Below, piece after piece: positions 1-8,409 of a DNA stretch of 64,000 nt. How positions within the stretch are numbered: the stretch's first letter is position 1; each line of letters begins with the position of its first letter. Made by a program: the position numbers and the translations under genes. Below the pieces are notes generated by a model. The model was given only the letters and a program-made list of their open reading frames with translations, searched no databases and was not told where the DNA came from. The DNA comes from Pseudomonas sp. LRP2-20 (GTDB lineage: Bacteria > Pseudomonadota > Gammaproteobacteria > Pseudomonadales > Pseudomonadaceae): NCBI RefSeq assembly GCF_024349685.1, contig NZ_AP025944.1:5225001-5289000 (forward strand). Reading direction: 5' to 3'.

Positions 1-59
1 CCTTCAGGGGTGATCTCCGTTGCCTTGCAATCGGAAGACCTGGGAAGCTTGATGAGCAT
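1..59 (-). CDS. msrP: Protein-methionine-sulfoxide reductase catalytic subunit MsrP (5' end only)
   Basis: Only the first 19 codons lie in the window. Read on the minus strand from the ATG at 59 they give MLIKLPRSSDCKATEITPEG, which matches the N-terminus I remember for the Pseudomonas MsrP/YedY molybdopterin enzyme that repairs oxidised methionines of periplasmic proteins with the membrane haem protein MsrQ. The Tat signal and cofactor domain would lie outside the window, so the call rests on this short match plus synteny: msrP follows pssA and ilvC in Pseudomonas genomes. It is on the same strand as pssA, 83 bp downstream of the pssA stop. Confidence 0.7.
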   Translation of the reverse strand, partial: MLIKLPRSSDCKATEITPE

Positions 60-142
60 GGTTGGTCGGCTCCACAGCACTGGATAACGGATGTACCAGT
101 ATGACTATGGAGCCGGAGGGTTATTCCAACGTTAAGCGATTT

Positions 143-985
143 TCACGCTTTGCGCCGGCGAGCCCGCAGCAGGAACTGGATCGGCCCCGATGCCGCATAG
201 GCGAGGAAGATCAGCAGCAGGATGCGCGGTGGGTCGCTGAACACAACGGCAAACACCAGCACCACCGCGAGGATTGCCACGAACGGCACACGCCCCTTGA
301 GGTCCAGCTCCTTGAAGCTGTTGTACTTGATGTTGCTGACCATCAGCATGCCGGCAGCGGCAACCAGCAGTGCCACCAGGAACGACAGCTTGGAGCCCTG
401 GATGCCGTAGTCGCTGAACGCCCACACGGTACCGGCGACCACACCGGCGGCGGCCGGGCTGGCCAGGCCGATGAAGTAGCGTTTATCGGCAGTGCCCACC
501 TGAGTATTGAAACGCGCCAGACGCAGGGCTGCACCGGCCACATAGATGAAGGCGACCATCCAGCCGACCTTGCCCATGTCACCAAGCGCCCAGCCAAAGG
601 CCAGCAAGGCCGGGGCCACGCCGAAGGCGACCATGTCCGACAGCGAGTCGTACTCGGCACCGAAGGCACTCTGGGTATTGGTCATGCGCGCCACACGACC
701 ATCAAGGCCGTCGAGCACCATGGCCACGAAGATCGCAATGGCGGCGAAGGCGAAATACTTGCTCGCCTCGCGTGGGTCGCCAGCGCTCTGCGCACTCATC
801 GAGCTGATGATGGAATAGAAACCGGCAAACAGGTTGGCGGTGGTGAATAGGTTGGGCAGCAGGTAGATGCCGCGATGGCGCACCTTGCGCCCTTCGGCGT
901 CATGCCCTTCTTCAACGTGCTCATCGACAGGTAGCAGGCTTTCGGCGTCGGAGGGCTTGTTCGGCTCTTCGGGACGTTCGCTCAT
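143..985 (-). CDS. pssA: CDP-diacylglycerol--serine O-phosphatidyltransferase
   Basis: Makes phosphatidylserine from CDP-diacylglycerol and L-serine at the inner membrane, the first step toward phosphatidylethanolamine. The 280-residue product has an acidic cytosolic N-terminus (about 1-35) followed by several hydrophobic helices. The CDP-alcohol phosphotransferase signature is complete: D95-G96, A99-R100, G109, D113 and D117 in the DG-x2-AR-x8-G-x3-D-x3-D pattern. This places it with the integral-membrane type of PssA, not the phospholipase-D-like E. coli type. The ATG at 985 has AAGG upstream. It lies 150 bp after ilvC, behind the ilvC terminator, and a TATAAA box at about 1061-1066 suggests its own promoter. 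Confidence 0.93.
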   Translation of the reverse strand: MSERPEEPNKPSDAESLLPVDEHVEEGHDAEGRKVRHRGIYLLPNLFTTANLFAGFYSIISSMSAQSAGDPREASKYFAFAAIAIFVAMVLDGLDGRVARMTNTQSAFGAEYDSLSDMVAFGVAPALLAFGWALGDMGKVGWMVAFIYVAGAALRLARFNTQVGTADKRYFIGLASPAAAGVVAGTVWAFSDYGIQGSKLSFLVALLVAAAGMLMVSNIKYNSFKELDLKGRVPFVAILAVVLVFAVVFSDPPRILLLIFLAYAASGPIQFLLRARRRKA

Positions 986-1091
986 GGAGGGTACCTTGCA
1001 ACAGGATGGAAAATGTTCGACACGGGCCCGCGAAACAGGTTCTGACGGCGGGCCACTGGTCTGCTTTATACCAGAAGCTGACTGCCAGAAC

Positions 1092-1120
1092 GAAAAAACG
1101 CGGCCGAAGCCGCGTTTTTC
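1092..1120 (-). terminator. Rho-independent terminator after ilvC
   Basis: A GC-rich stem (aacgcggc / gccgcgtt, loop cgaa) is flanked by A and T runs on both sides, so it can stop transcripts in either direction. It sits just past the ilvC stop codon at 1136 and closes the ilvIHC operon. Confidence 0.85.
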
Positions 1121-1135
1121 ATCTTTCGATAAGAC

Positions 1136-2194
<1,059 letters not shown>

Positions 2195-2207
2195 CTAATT
2201 TTTGAAT

Positions 2208-2699
2208 TTAGATGCTGAGCACTTTGTCGCCACGGGCAATGCCGGTAACGCCGCTGCGCACGGTTTCGAGAATCGATGCGGTGCCGATCGCCTGGATGAA
2301 GCTGTCCAGCTTGTCGCTGGTACCGCTCAGCTGCACGGTGTACACGCTGGCGGTCACATCGACGATCTGGCCACGGAAGATATCCGTGGTGCGCTTGATC
2401 TCGGCGCGCTGGGCACCGGTGGCCTTGACCTTGACCAGCATCAGTTCACGCTCGATGTGAGCGCTTTCCGACAGGTCGACGAGTTTCACCACTTCGACCA
2501 GTTTGTTCAGGTTCTTGGTGATCTGTTCGATCACTTCGTCATGGCCAACGGTGGTCAGCGTCAGACGAGACAGGGTCGGGTCTTCGGTTGGCGCCACGGT
2601 CAGGCTTTCAATGTTGTAGTTGCGCTGGGAGAACAGGCCGACCACACGGGACAGAGCACCAGGTTCGTTTTCCAGCAGCAGGGAAATGATGTGCCGCAT
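2208..2699 (-). CDS. ilvH: Acetolactate synthase small (regulatory) subunit
   Basis: Regulatory subunit of acetohydroxyacid synthase; it activates the large subunit and makes it sensitive to valine. At 163 residues it has the usual IlvH/IlvN length. An N-terminal ACT domain (about 3-78, opening RHIISLLLENEPGALSRVVGLF) holds the valine-binding site, followed by the C-terminal ACT-like domain. The start codon at 2699 is one base from the ilvI stop codon at 2701, so the two subunits are probably translationally coupled. Confidence 0.96.
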   Translation of the reverse strand: MRHIISLLLENEPGALSRVVGLFSQRNYNIESLTVAPTEDPTLSRLTLTTVGHDEVIEQITKNLNKLVEVVKLVDLSESAHIERELMLVKVKATGAQRAEIKRTTDIFRGQIVDVTASVYTVQLSGTSDKLDSFIQAIGTASILETVRSGVTGIARGDKVLSI

Positions 2700-2700
2700 A

Positions 2701-4425
2701 TCAGGTACGCTCCGTCTTGCTCAGCCACATGTCACGCATCGAGCCATCCTTGATCTGCATCGGATAGACGTGCTCGCTGCGGTCGACCGCGATGTCGATG
2801 AACACCAGGCGGTCCTTCATCGCAAACGCTTCTTCCAGCTTCGGCTTGAGGTCCTTCAGGCTGGTGATGCGGATGCCCACATGGCCATAGGCCTCGGCCA
2901 GCTTGATGAAGTCAGGCAGCGACTCGACGTACGAGTGCGAGTGACGACCGTTGTAGGCCATGTCCTGCCATTGGCGGACCATGCCCAGCACACCGTTGTT
3001 CAGGTTGACGATCTTCACCGGCAGGCCGTACTGCATGCAGGTAGACAGCTCCTGAATGTTCATCTGGATACTGCCTTCGCCGGTCACACAGGCCACGTCC
3101 TGGTCCGGGAAGTTGAGCTTGACGCCCATCGCCGCCGGGAAGCCGAAGCCCATGGTGCCCAGGCCACCGGAGTTGATCCAGCGGTTCGGCTTGTTGAAGC
3201 GGTAGTACTGCGCCGCGAACATCTGGTGCTGGCCAACGTCGGAGGTGACGAAGGCATCGCCATTGGTCACTTCGCACAGCGTCTCGATGACTTTCTGCGG
3301 TTTGATGACGTTGCCGTCGCCCTTGTCATAAGGGAACAGCTCGCCATTGCCACGCCACTCGTCGATCTGCTTCCACCAGGCATCCAGCGCCGCCTTGTCA
3401 GGCTGCTCGCCGATTTCCTTGAGGATGCCGAGCATTTCGCTGAGCACGCTGTCGACCGGGCCGACGATCGGCACATCGGCCTTGATCATCTTGGAGATCG
3501 ACGCCGGGTCGATGTCGACATGGATGATCTTGGCGTTCGGGCAGAACTTGGCCGGGCCATTGACCACGCGGTCGTCGAAACGCGCACCGACAGCGAAGAT
3601 CACGTCGGCATTGTGCATGGCCATGTTGGCAGTGAAGCTGCCGTGCATGCCGAGCATGCCGAGGAACTGGCGGTCGGTACCCGGGAAGCCACCCAGACCC
3701 ATCAGGGTGTTGGTGACTGGCAGGTTCAGCGACTTGGCGATTTCGGTCAGTGCTTCGGAGCCACCACCGAGAATCACACCGCCACCGGCGTAGACGATCG
3801 GGCGCTTGGCGGCCAGGAGCATCTCGGCTGCCTTGCGGATCTGGCCGGAGTGACCACGTACAGCCGGGCTGTACGAACGCAGCTTGACCTTCTTCGGATA
3901 GACGTACTCGAACTTCTCGGCCGGATTGGTCATATCTTTTGGAATGTCGACCACGACCGGGCCTGGGCGACCGGATTGCGCCAGGTAGAAAGCTTTCTTG
4001 AGTACTTCAGGGATCTCGGTCGGGTTCTTGATCATGAAGCTGTGCTTCACGATCGGCCGCGAGATACCGATCATGTCGGTTTCCTGGAAGGCATCGGTAC
4101 CTACCATGGTGCTAGGCACCTGGCCGGACAGGATGACCATCGGAATCGAGTCCATGTAGGCGGTGGCAATGCCGGTGATGGCATTGGTCGCGCCCGGGCC
4201 GGAGGTTACCAGCACCACACCGGCCTTGCCGGTGGCGCGGGCGTAGCCGTCCGCCATATGGGTTGCCGCCTGCTCGTGACGAACCAGGATGTGTTCCACT
4301 TCCGGTTCTTTGAACAGTGCGTCGTAAACATGAAGGAGAGCACCACCAGGGTACCCGTAGATGTGCTTAACGCCTTCGTCACGCAAGAAGCGGACGACCA
4401 TCTCAGCGCCAGATAAAAGCTCCAC
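2701..4425 (-). CDS. ilvI: Acetolactate synthase large (catalytic) subunit
   Basis: Thiamine-diphosphate, FAD and Mg2+ dependent enzyme that condenses two pyruvates, or pyruvate with 2-oxobutyrate, as the committed step of branched-chain amino acid synthesis. I start it at the GTG at 4425 (574 aa, [14 protein letters not shown]) because GAGGTG lies seven bases upstream and the E. coli homologue begins at the same place; a GTG at 4434 is in frame but overlaps that ribosome site. The ThDP glutamate is in [17 protein letters not shown]. The ThDP diphosphate motif reads GEG, then NLNN, where the textbook form is GDG-NN. First gene of ilvIHC. Confidence 0.95.
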   Translation of the reverse strand: MELLSGAEMVVRFLRDEGVKHIYGYPGGALLHVYDALFKEPEVEHILVRHEQAATHMADGYARATGKAGVVLVTSGPGATNAITGIATAYMDSIPMVILSGQVPSTMVGTDAFQETDMIGISRPIVKHSFMIKNPTEIPEVLKKAFYLAQSGRPGPVVVDIPKDMTNPAEKFEYVYPKKVKLRSYSPAVRGHSGQIRKAAEMLLAAKRPIVYAGGGVILGGGSEALTEIAKSLNLPVTNTLMGLGGFPGTDRQFLGMLGMHGSFTANMAMHNADVIFAVGARFDDRVVNGPAKFCPNAKIIHVDIDPASISKMIKADVPIVGPVDSVLSEMLGILKEIGEQPDKAALDAWWKQIDEWRGNGELFPYDKGDGNVIKPQKVIETLCEVTNGDAFVTSDVGQHQMFAAQYYRFNKPNRWINSGGLGTMGFGFPAAMGVKLNFPDQDVACVTGEGSIQMNIQELSTCMQYGLPVKIVNLNNGVLGMVRQWQDMAYNGRHSHSYVESLPDFIKLAEAYGHVGIRITSLKDLKPKLEEAFAMKDRLVFIDIAVDRSEHVYPMQIKDGSMRDMWLSKTERT

Positions 4426-4434
4426 GTTGTTCAC

Positions 4435-4667
4435 CTCTAAAACGCCAGAATACCGTCCCTAGTGGACGGGTCTTAATAGGTTTACTGCCAAGCAGAGCAT
4501 GAGCGAACGTTCAGCACTGACTGAGCAAGTATTGGGAGCTCCCCAGAGTGTTGCGGGGTTTTCCCACCCAGCGCGAGGTAACGCGTTGCGGGGTGTAACA
4601 GGCGGCGCGGGTGTGCGCCTCATGATCTGCTTAGCGGGTCTGCTTCTGGCAGTCCCTCTACAGCGGA
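4435..4667 (-). promoter_or_regulatory. Long 5' leader of ilvI with a short Leu/Val-rich ORF
   Basis: About 230 bases separate the predicted start of transcription from ilvI. On the minus strand a 13-codon ORF (4500-4459, MLCLAVNLLRPVH) has four Leu and two Val; a longer in-frame ATG at 4623 extends it to 54 codons. A small hairpin (ccgtcc / ggacgg, 4453-4469) overlaps its TAG stop. This looks like an amino-acid-sensing leader, but I see neither a good ribosome site nor a T-tract terminator, so the regulatory role is inference. Confidence 0.35.
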
Positions 4668-4673
4668 ATCTGG

Positions 4674-4702
4674 ATTCTTGTGATTTGGCGCCTACAAGTC
4701 AA
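4674..4702 (-). promoter_or_regulatory. Predicted sigma70 promoter of ilvIHC
   Basis: On the minus strand TTGACT (4702-4697) and AAGAAT (4679-4674) are 17 bases apart, with an AT-rich stretch just upstream (about 4703-4730). It points into the ilvI leader. The rest of 4702-4785 shows nothing I recognise. Confidence 0.5.
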
Positions 4703-4785
4703 GAAAAATTATTGCCAATTTTTCCCCAAGATGAATTCCTGCCACCACTAAAAACCGAGTCAGCAGCAGAAAAAATAAGATTTCC

Positions 4786-4814
4786 ATAAAAAAGGGCCAC
4801 AATCTGCGGCCCTA
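4786..4814 (-). terminator. Rho-independent terminator after the yqcC-like gene
   Basis: On the minus strand an AGGGCCGC / GTGGCCCT stem is followed by seven T residues, 20 bases beyond the yqcC stop. It ends the mrcB-TPR-yqcC transcript. Confidence 0.85.
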
Positions 4815-4833
4815 GAAGGAAAAACTGAAGAAA

Positions 4834-5166
4834 TCAGGCGGAAGGAGCGATCAATTGATCGAATGCTGCCAACAGCCGGCGCAGCTCGCGGCTTTGTTCC
4901 GGACGATCGGTGAACACGGTTTCCGCCATCACCAGGATGCTCGAGGCATTGGGCAGCGGATGGCCGAGCTCGATGATGATCTTCATGCGGGGCAGGAAGA
5001 TCCATTGCAGCCACTGCTCGAAGCTGAGCGTATCGACCGCGAACGGCACGGTACTGGCCAGCGCTTCATCGCTGGGCGGCTCGTCATCCCACCAGCCCTG
5101 CACCTGCAGCTCACGCTCGATGAGCAGCAGGTGGTCGGCGATATCGAGAATGCGTTGCTCGACCAT
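4834..5166 (-). CDS. YqcC family protein
   Basis: Small soluble protein of 110 residues resembling E. coli YqcC, a family of alpha-helical proteins of unknown function that includes tRNA-pseudouridine-synthase neighbours elsewhere. The composition is acidic, with a QWLQWIFLPRM core near the middle. I prefer the ATG at 5166, since its first base is the last base of the upstream TGA stop (TGATG), a sign of translational coupling; a GTG one codon earlier is possible. It is the last gene of the mrcB transcript, ahead of a terminator. No catalytic motif is visible. Confidence 0.75.
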   Translation of the reverse strand: MVEQRILDIADHLLLIERELQVQGWWDDEPPSDEALASTVPFAVDTLSFEQWLQWIFLPRMKIIIELGHPLPNASSILVMAETVFTDRPEQSRELRRLLAAFDQLIAPSA

Positions 5167-5957
5167 CACGAGTTGACCCGCGCTTTCTGCCGCGCCAAGG
5201 CGGCACCGGCGCTGTCACCCTGCTTTTCACGGGCCAGGGCGATGGTGTTCCACAGCTCGGCCTGCAGGTCGGGGCGACCGTTGGCATAGGTCAGAGCACG
5301 GCGGGCCAGTTGCTCGGCCTGTGGCGCGTCGCCTTGCGACAGGCGCACCTGGGCCAGGCGGAACAGTACCTGCGGCTCGCGCGGGGCGATGCGCTGGGCA
5401 CGCTCCAGGCTCGACGCGGCACCATTGTAGTCACCGCTGCCTTGCTGCGACTGGGCGGTGGTCAGCAATGCCAGCACCGGGCCGTCGAGCTGCTCATCGG
5501 CCGACAGGCCACCGGAAGCCGTGTTGCTGCGCGGAATGCCGGTCGGTGCGCTGGAAGCAGCCGGCGTGCTGTTCATCGAGGCGATATCGAACGGTTCGTC
5601 GGCGATCGGGTTGGGGTTGGTAGTCATCGGTGCCGAAGTAACCGGGCCCGGTGTGATCGGGCCGGTGCTGATCGGAGCCGCGCCGCTGCCGGCCGGGAAG
5701 GTCTGGATGCCGGCAGCACCGGCACCTTGCGGGATCATCACGGTCACGCCGGAGTCCTCGGGCAGCGACTGCGCCTGCGCGGTGCCGTTGCTCATGCCCG
5801 CGGCCGAACGGTGGGCCTGGACACGCTCACTGTTGGACACCCGGGTGCTCGAGTCCACTACCGGGATGTTGCCACGCTGCACGCTGGAGCAACCCTGGAG
5901 CACCACCAGCGCCGTCACGGCAGGAAACAGCCACTTATTCAATTTACACCTCATCAA
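5166..5957 (-). CDS. Tetratricopeptide-repeat lipoprotein
   Basis: A 263-residue predicted outer-membrane or periplasmic lipoprotein. The N-terminus has a short basic stretch, a hydrophobic segment and the lipobox LQGC, so Cys23 would be lipidated. A long Pro/Ser/Thr/Ala-rich linker (about 45-150) leads to a C-terminal TPR-like helical region (about 150-245: GDYNGAASSLERAQRIAPREP and similar). It starts 13 bases after mrcB and overlaps the next gene by one base. In Pseudomonas such a lipoprotein downstream of PBP1B is a candidate partner for it, comparable in logic, not in sequence, to E. coli LpoB. That role is inferred from context. Confidence 0.75.
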   Translation of the reverse strand: MMRCKLNKWLFPAVTALVVLQGCSSVQRGNIPVVDSSTRVSNSERVQAHRSAAGMSNGTAQAQSLPEDSGVTVMIPQGAGAAGIQTFPAGSGAAPISTGPITPGPVTSAPMTTNPNPIADEPFDIASMNSTPAASSAPTGIPRSNTASGGLSADEQLDGPVLALLTTAQSQQGSGDYNGAASSLERAQRIAPREPQVLFRLAQVRLSQGDAPQAEQLARRALTYANGRPDLQAELWNTIALAREKQGDSAGAALARQKARVNS

Positions 5958-5970
5958 TGCTGCGCTGGGC

Positions 5971-8292
5971 TCAGTTCATCCAGCCCTTGACCCAGTCCAT
6001 GACCGACTCTACGGGATTCTGCTCGCCGCCGCAGGTTGCACCGGCGGGCGGTTCACTGCCGCGAATATACGGCATCTGCACGGCTCCCGGACAGCTTCTG
6101 TCGGAGCCATGGCCACTGTACGGATCGATCCATGCCTGGACCACGTTGTCGGGTTGCGGCATGTCCAGCGGCAGCGGGTCGGCCTTCTTCATGAAGCTGG
6201 TCCAGACCTGCAAGGCGCCGGTGGCACCAGTAAATGGCGTTTTGCCGTTATCGTCACGCCCCATCCACACCACCGCCAGCAGATCCTGGCTGAAGCCGGA
6301 GAACCAGCTGTCGCGCGAATCGTTACTGGTACCCGTCTTGCCTGCCAGGGTCAGCGAACTCGGCAGCACGTTGTATACCGAGCGGCCGGTACCCTCGCGC
6401 ATCACCCGCTGCATGGCGTTCTGCACCAGGTAGATGGAACCCGGGTCGAAGGTCTGCTGGATCTGGAACGGGTAGCGCTTGAGTGGCTCACCTTCCGCGG
6501 TCAGCACGCTGCGGATGCCACGCATCGGCGTGTTGAAGCCACCGTTGGCGATGGTCTGGTACATGGTCGCGACCTGCATCGGCGACATGCCGCCAGCACC
6601 CAGCAGCATCGCCGGGAAGGCCGGCCAGTCGACGTTGACGCCGAGGCGGCCGATGGTCTTGATCACGTTCGGCACACCCACTTCCAGGCCGAGTTTCGCG
6701 GTCGACAGGTTCAGCGAGTTGGCCAGGCCCTGGTACAGGTAGATCGTACCGTGCGAGCGCCGGTCATAGTTCTGTGGGCGCCACACTTGGCCGTCGGCAC
6801 CCTTGACCGAGAACGGCTCGTCCTGCACCCAGCTGGTCAGGGTGTACTTGCTTGGCTGCTCCAGTGCAGTCAGATAGACCGCCGGCTTGACCAGCGAGCC
6901 AATCGGCCGCACGGCGTCGATGGCACGGTTGAAGCCGGCAAAGCCGGACTGGCGACTGCCGATCAGTGCCTGAACTTCGCCGGTTTCCGGGTTGGTCACG
7001 ACCATCGCCGATTCCACCTCGTCGGCACCTTTGCGCCCGGCCAGGCGCTTGAAGGTTTCGGCCATGGAGGTTTCGGCCTTCATCTGCAGGATCGGGTCGA
7101 AACTGGTGAAGATGCGCAGGCCTTCTTCGGTCAAGTCTTCGTCGCGGTAATCCTGGCGCAGCTGACGCTTGACCAGGTCAAGGAAGGCCGGGAACGAACT
7201 GTCGGCGAGGCTGCCGCGCTTGGTCACGCCCAGCGGCATCTTCTTCGCCGCATCGACTTCCGCCTGGCTGGCCACGCCCTGCTCGGCCACCAGGTCGAGG
7301 ACCAGGTTACGTCGCGCCAGCGCACGGTCAGGATAACGCCGCGGGTTGTAGTAAGAAGGGCCCTTGACCATGCCGACCAGCAAGGCGATCTGGTGCAGTT
7401 TCAGCTCCGACAGCGGCTGGCTGAAGAAGAACTGACTGGCCAGGCCGAAGCCATGCACCGCACGCTGACCATCCTGGCCGACGAACACTTCGTTGAGGTA
7501 GGCCTCAAGAATTTCGCGCTTGTCGTAGTGCATTTCCAGCAGCACGGCCATCATCGCTTCGGTCAGCTTGCGGCTGAGGCTGCGTTCGCTGGTCAGGTAG
7601 AAGTTCTTCACCAACTGCTGGGTCAGGGTACTGCCGCCCTGGCGCATCGAGCCGGCCGAGGTGTTGACCCACATGGCACGGGCGATGGACTTGGGCGACA
7701 CACCGAAGTGGCTGTAGAAGTCCCGGTCCTCGGTGGCGACCAGGGTCTCGAGCAGGTACGGCGGCACCTGGTCGATCTTGATCAGGATGCGGTCTTCGAG
7801 GTTCTTCGGGTAGATACCGCCGATCATCAGCGGCTCGAGACGTACCACGTCGAGCTTCTTGCCATTGGCGCCGGCAAGGTCTGCCACATAGTCGCCGGAG
7901 AAACGCACCCGCACGAATTGCGCAGGCTCCATGCCCTCGTAGAACTGGAAGCCACGGGTGTTGAGGTCGACGGTATTGCCGTTGACCGCCGCCGCGCCCG
8001 GGCCGTTGGCCGCGCTTTCACGCCGGTAACCGAGGGCATCGAGCTCGGTGAGGAAGTCGTTCTTGCTCAGTTTCTGGCCGGAGAACAGCTCCAACGGCCG
8101 GGCATACACCTTGGCCGGGATGGTCCAGCGCTTGCCGGAGAACTTCTCCTGAACGATGGCATCGAGGTAAACCGCGAAGCCGGCAACGATCACCAGGCCG
8201 ACCAGGCTGAGCTTCAAAGCCCAGCCCAGCCAGGCGCGCGAGCGGCCGGTCGGGCGTTTCTGAGGGGTACGAGGATTTCGGGTTCGAGTCAT
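5971..8292 (-). CDS. mrcB: Penicillin-binding protein 1B (bifunctional glycosyltransferase/transpeptidase)
   Basis: Polymerises and cross-links peptidoglycan from lipid II. The 773 residues show a basic cytosolic tail, one membrane helix (about 23-45), a UB2H-like domain, and a GT51 domain with the catalytic motif EDRDFYSHFG. The transpeptidase domain carries SLVK (nucleophile Ser in SxxK), SLN (SxN) and KTGT (KTG box). First gene of a three-gene operon with the TPR lipoprotein and the YqcC-like gene. A perfect TATAAT lies only eight bases before the ATG and no ribosome site is visible, so the message may be nearly leaderless or use another start. Confidence 0.96.
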   Translation of the reverse strand: MTRTRNPRTPQKRPTGRSRAWLGWALKLSLVGLVIVAGFAVYLDAIVQEKFSGKRWTIPAKVYARPLELFSGQKLSKNDFLTELDALGYRRESAANGPGAAAVNGNTVDLNTRGFQFYEGMEPAQFVRVRFSGDYVADLAGANGKKLDVVRLEPLMIGGIYPKNLEDRILIKIDQVPPYLLETLVATEDRDFYSHFGVSPKSIARAMWVNTSAGSMRQGGSTLTQQLVKNFYLTSERSLSRKLTEAMMAVLLEMHYDKREILEAYLNEVFVGQDGQRAVHGFGLASQFFFSQPLSELKLHQIALLVGMVKGPSYYNPRRYPDRALARRNLVLDLVAEQGVASQAEVDAAKKMPLGVTKRGSLADSSFPAFLDLVKRQLRQDYRDEDLTEEGLRIFTSFDPILQMKAETSMAETFKRLAGRKGADEVESAMVVTNPETGEVQALIGSRQSGFAGFNRAIDAVRPIGSLVKPAVYLTALEQPSKYTLTSWVQDEPFSVKGADGQVWRPQNYDRRSHGTIYLYQGLANSLNLSTAKLGLEVGVPNVIKTIGRLGVNVDWPAFPAMLLGAGGMSPMQVATMYQTIANGGFNTPMRGIRSVLTAEGEPLKRYPFQIQQTFDPGSIYLVQNAMQRVMREGTGRSVYNVLPSSLTLAGKTGTSNDSRDSWFSGFSQDLLAVVWMGRDDNGKTPFTGATGALQVWTSFMKKADPLPLDMPQPDNVVQAWIDPYSGHGSDRSCPGAVQMPYIRGSEPPAGATCGGEQNPVESVMDWVKGWMN

Positions 8293-8300
8293 GGCGGCGG

Positions 8301-8306
8301 ATTATA
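8301..8306 (-). promoter_or_regulatory. Predicted -10 box of mrcB
   Basis: TATAAT on the minus strand, eight bases before the mrcB ATG. No convincing -35 hexamer is present 16-18 bases upstream. Confidence 0.45.
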
Positions 8307-8409
8307 CGCACTTTATAAAGGGTAGGCAGGCGCCCTCTGGCGGTAGGCAGGGACGGCACCATTGACCATAATGGCGCTTTCGAATTCCCTGACGCCGGAA
8401 GGATTTCCC

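Noticed and set aside
62..850. 262-codon plus-strand ORF opposite pssA
   Set aside because: Antisense shadow of pssA with no recognisable features.
4499..4789. 96-codon plus-strand ORF upstream of ilvI
   Set aside because: It covers the minus-strand ilv promoter and leader, has no ribosome site or recognisable domain, and its composition looks non-coding.
5458..8325. 955-codon plus-strand ORF opposite mrcB
   Set aside because: Antisense shadow of mrcB, His/Gln/Arg-rich with no domain; GC-rich genes often leave the opposite frame open.
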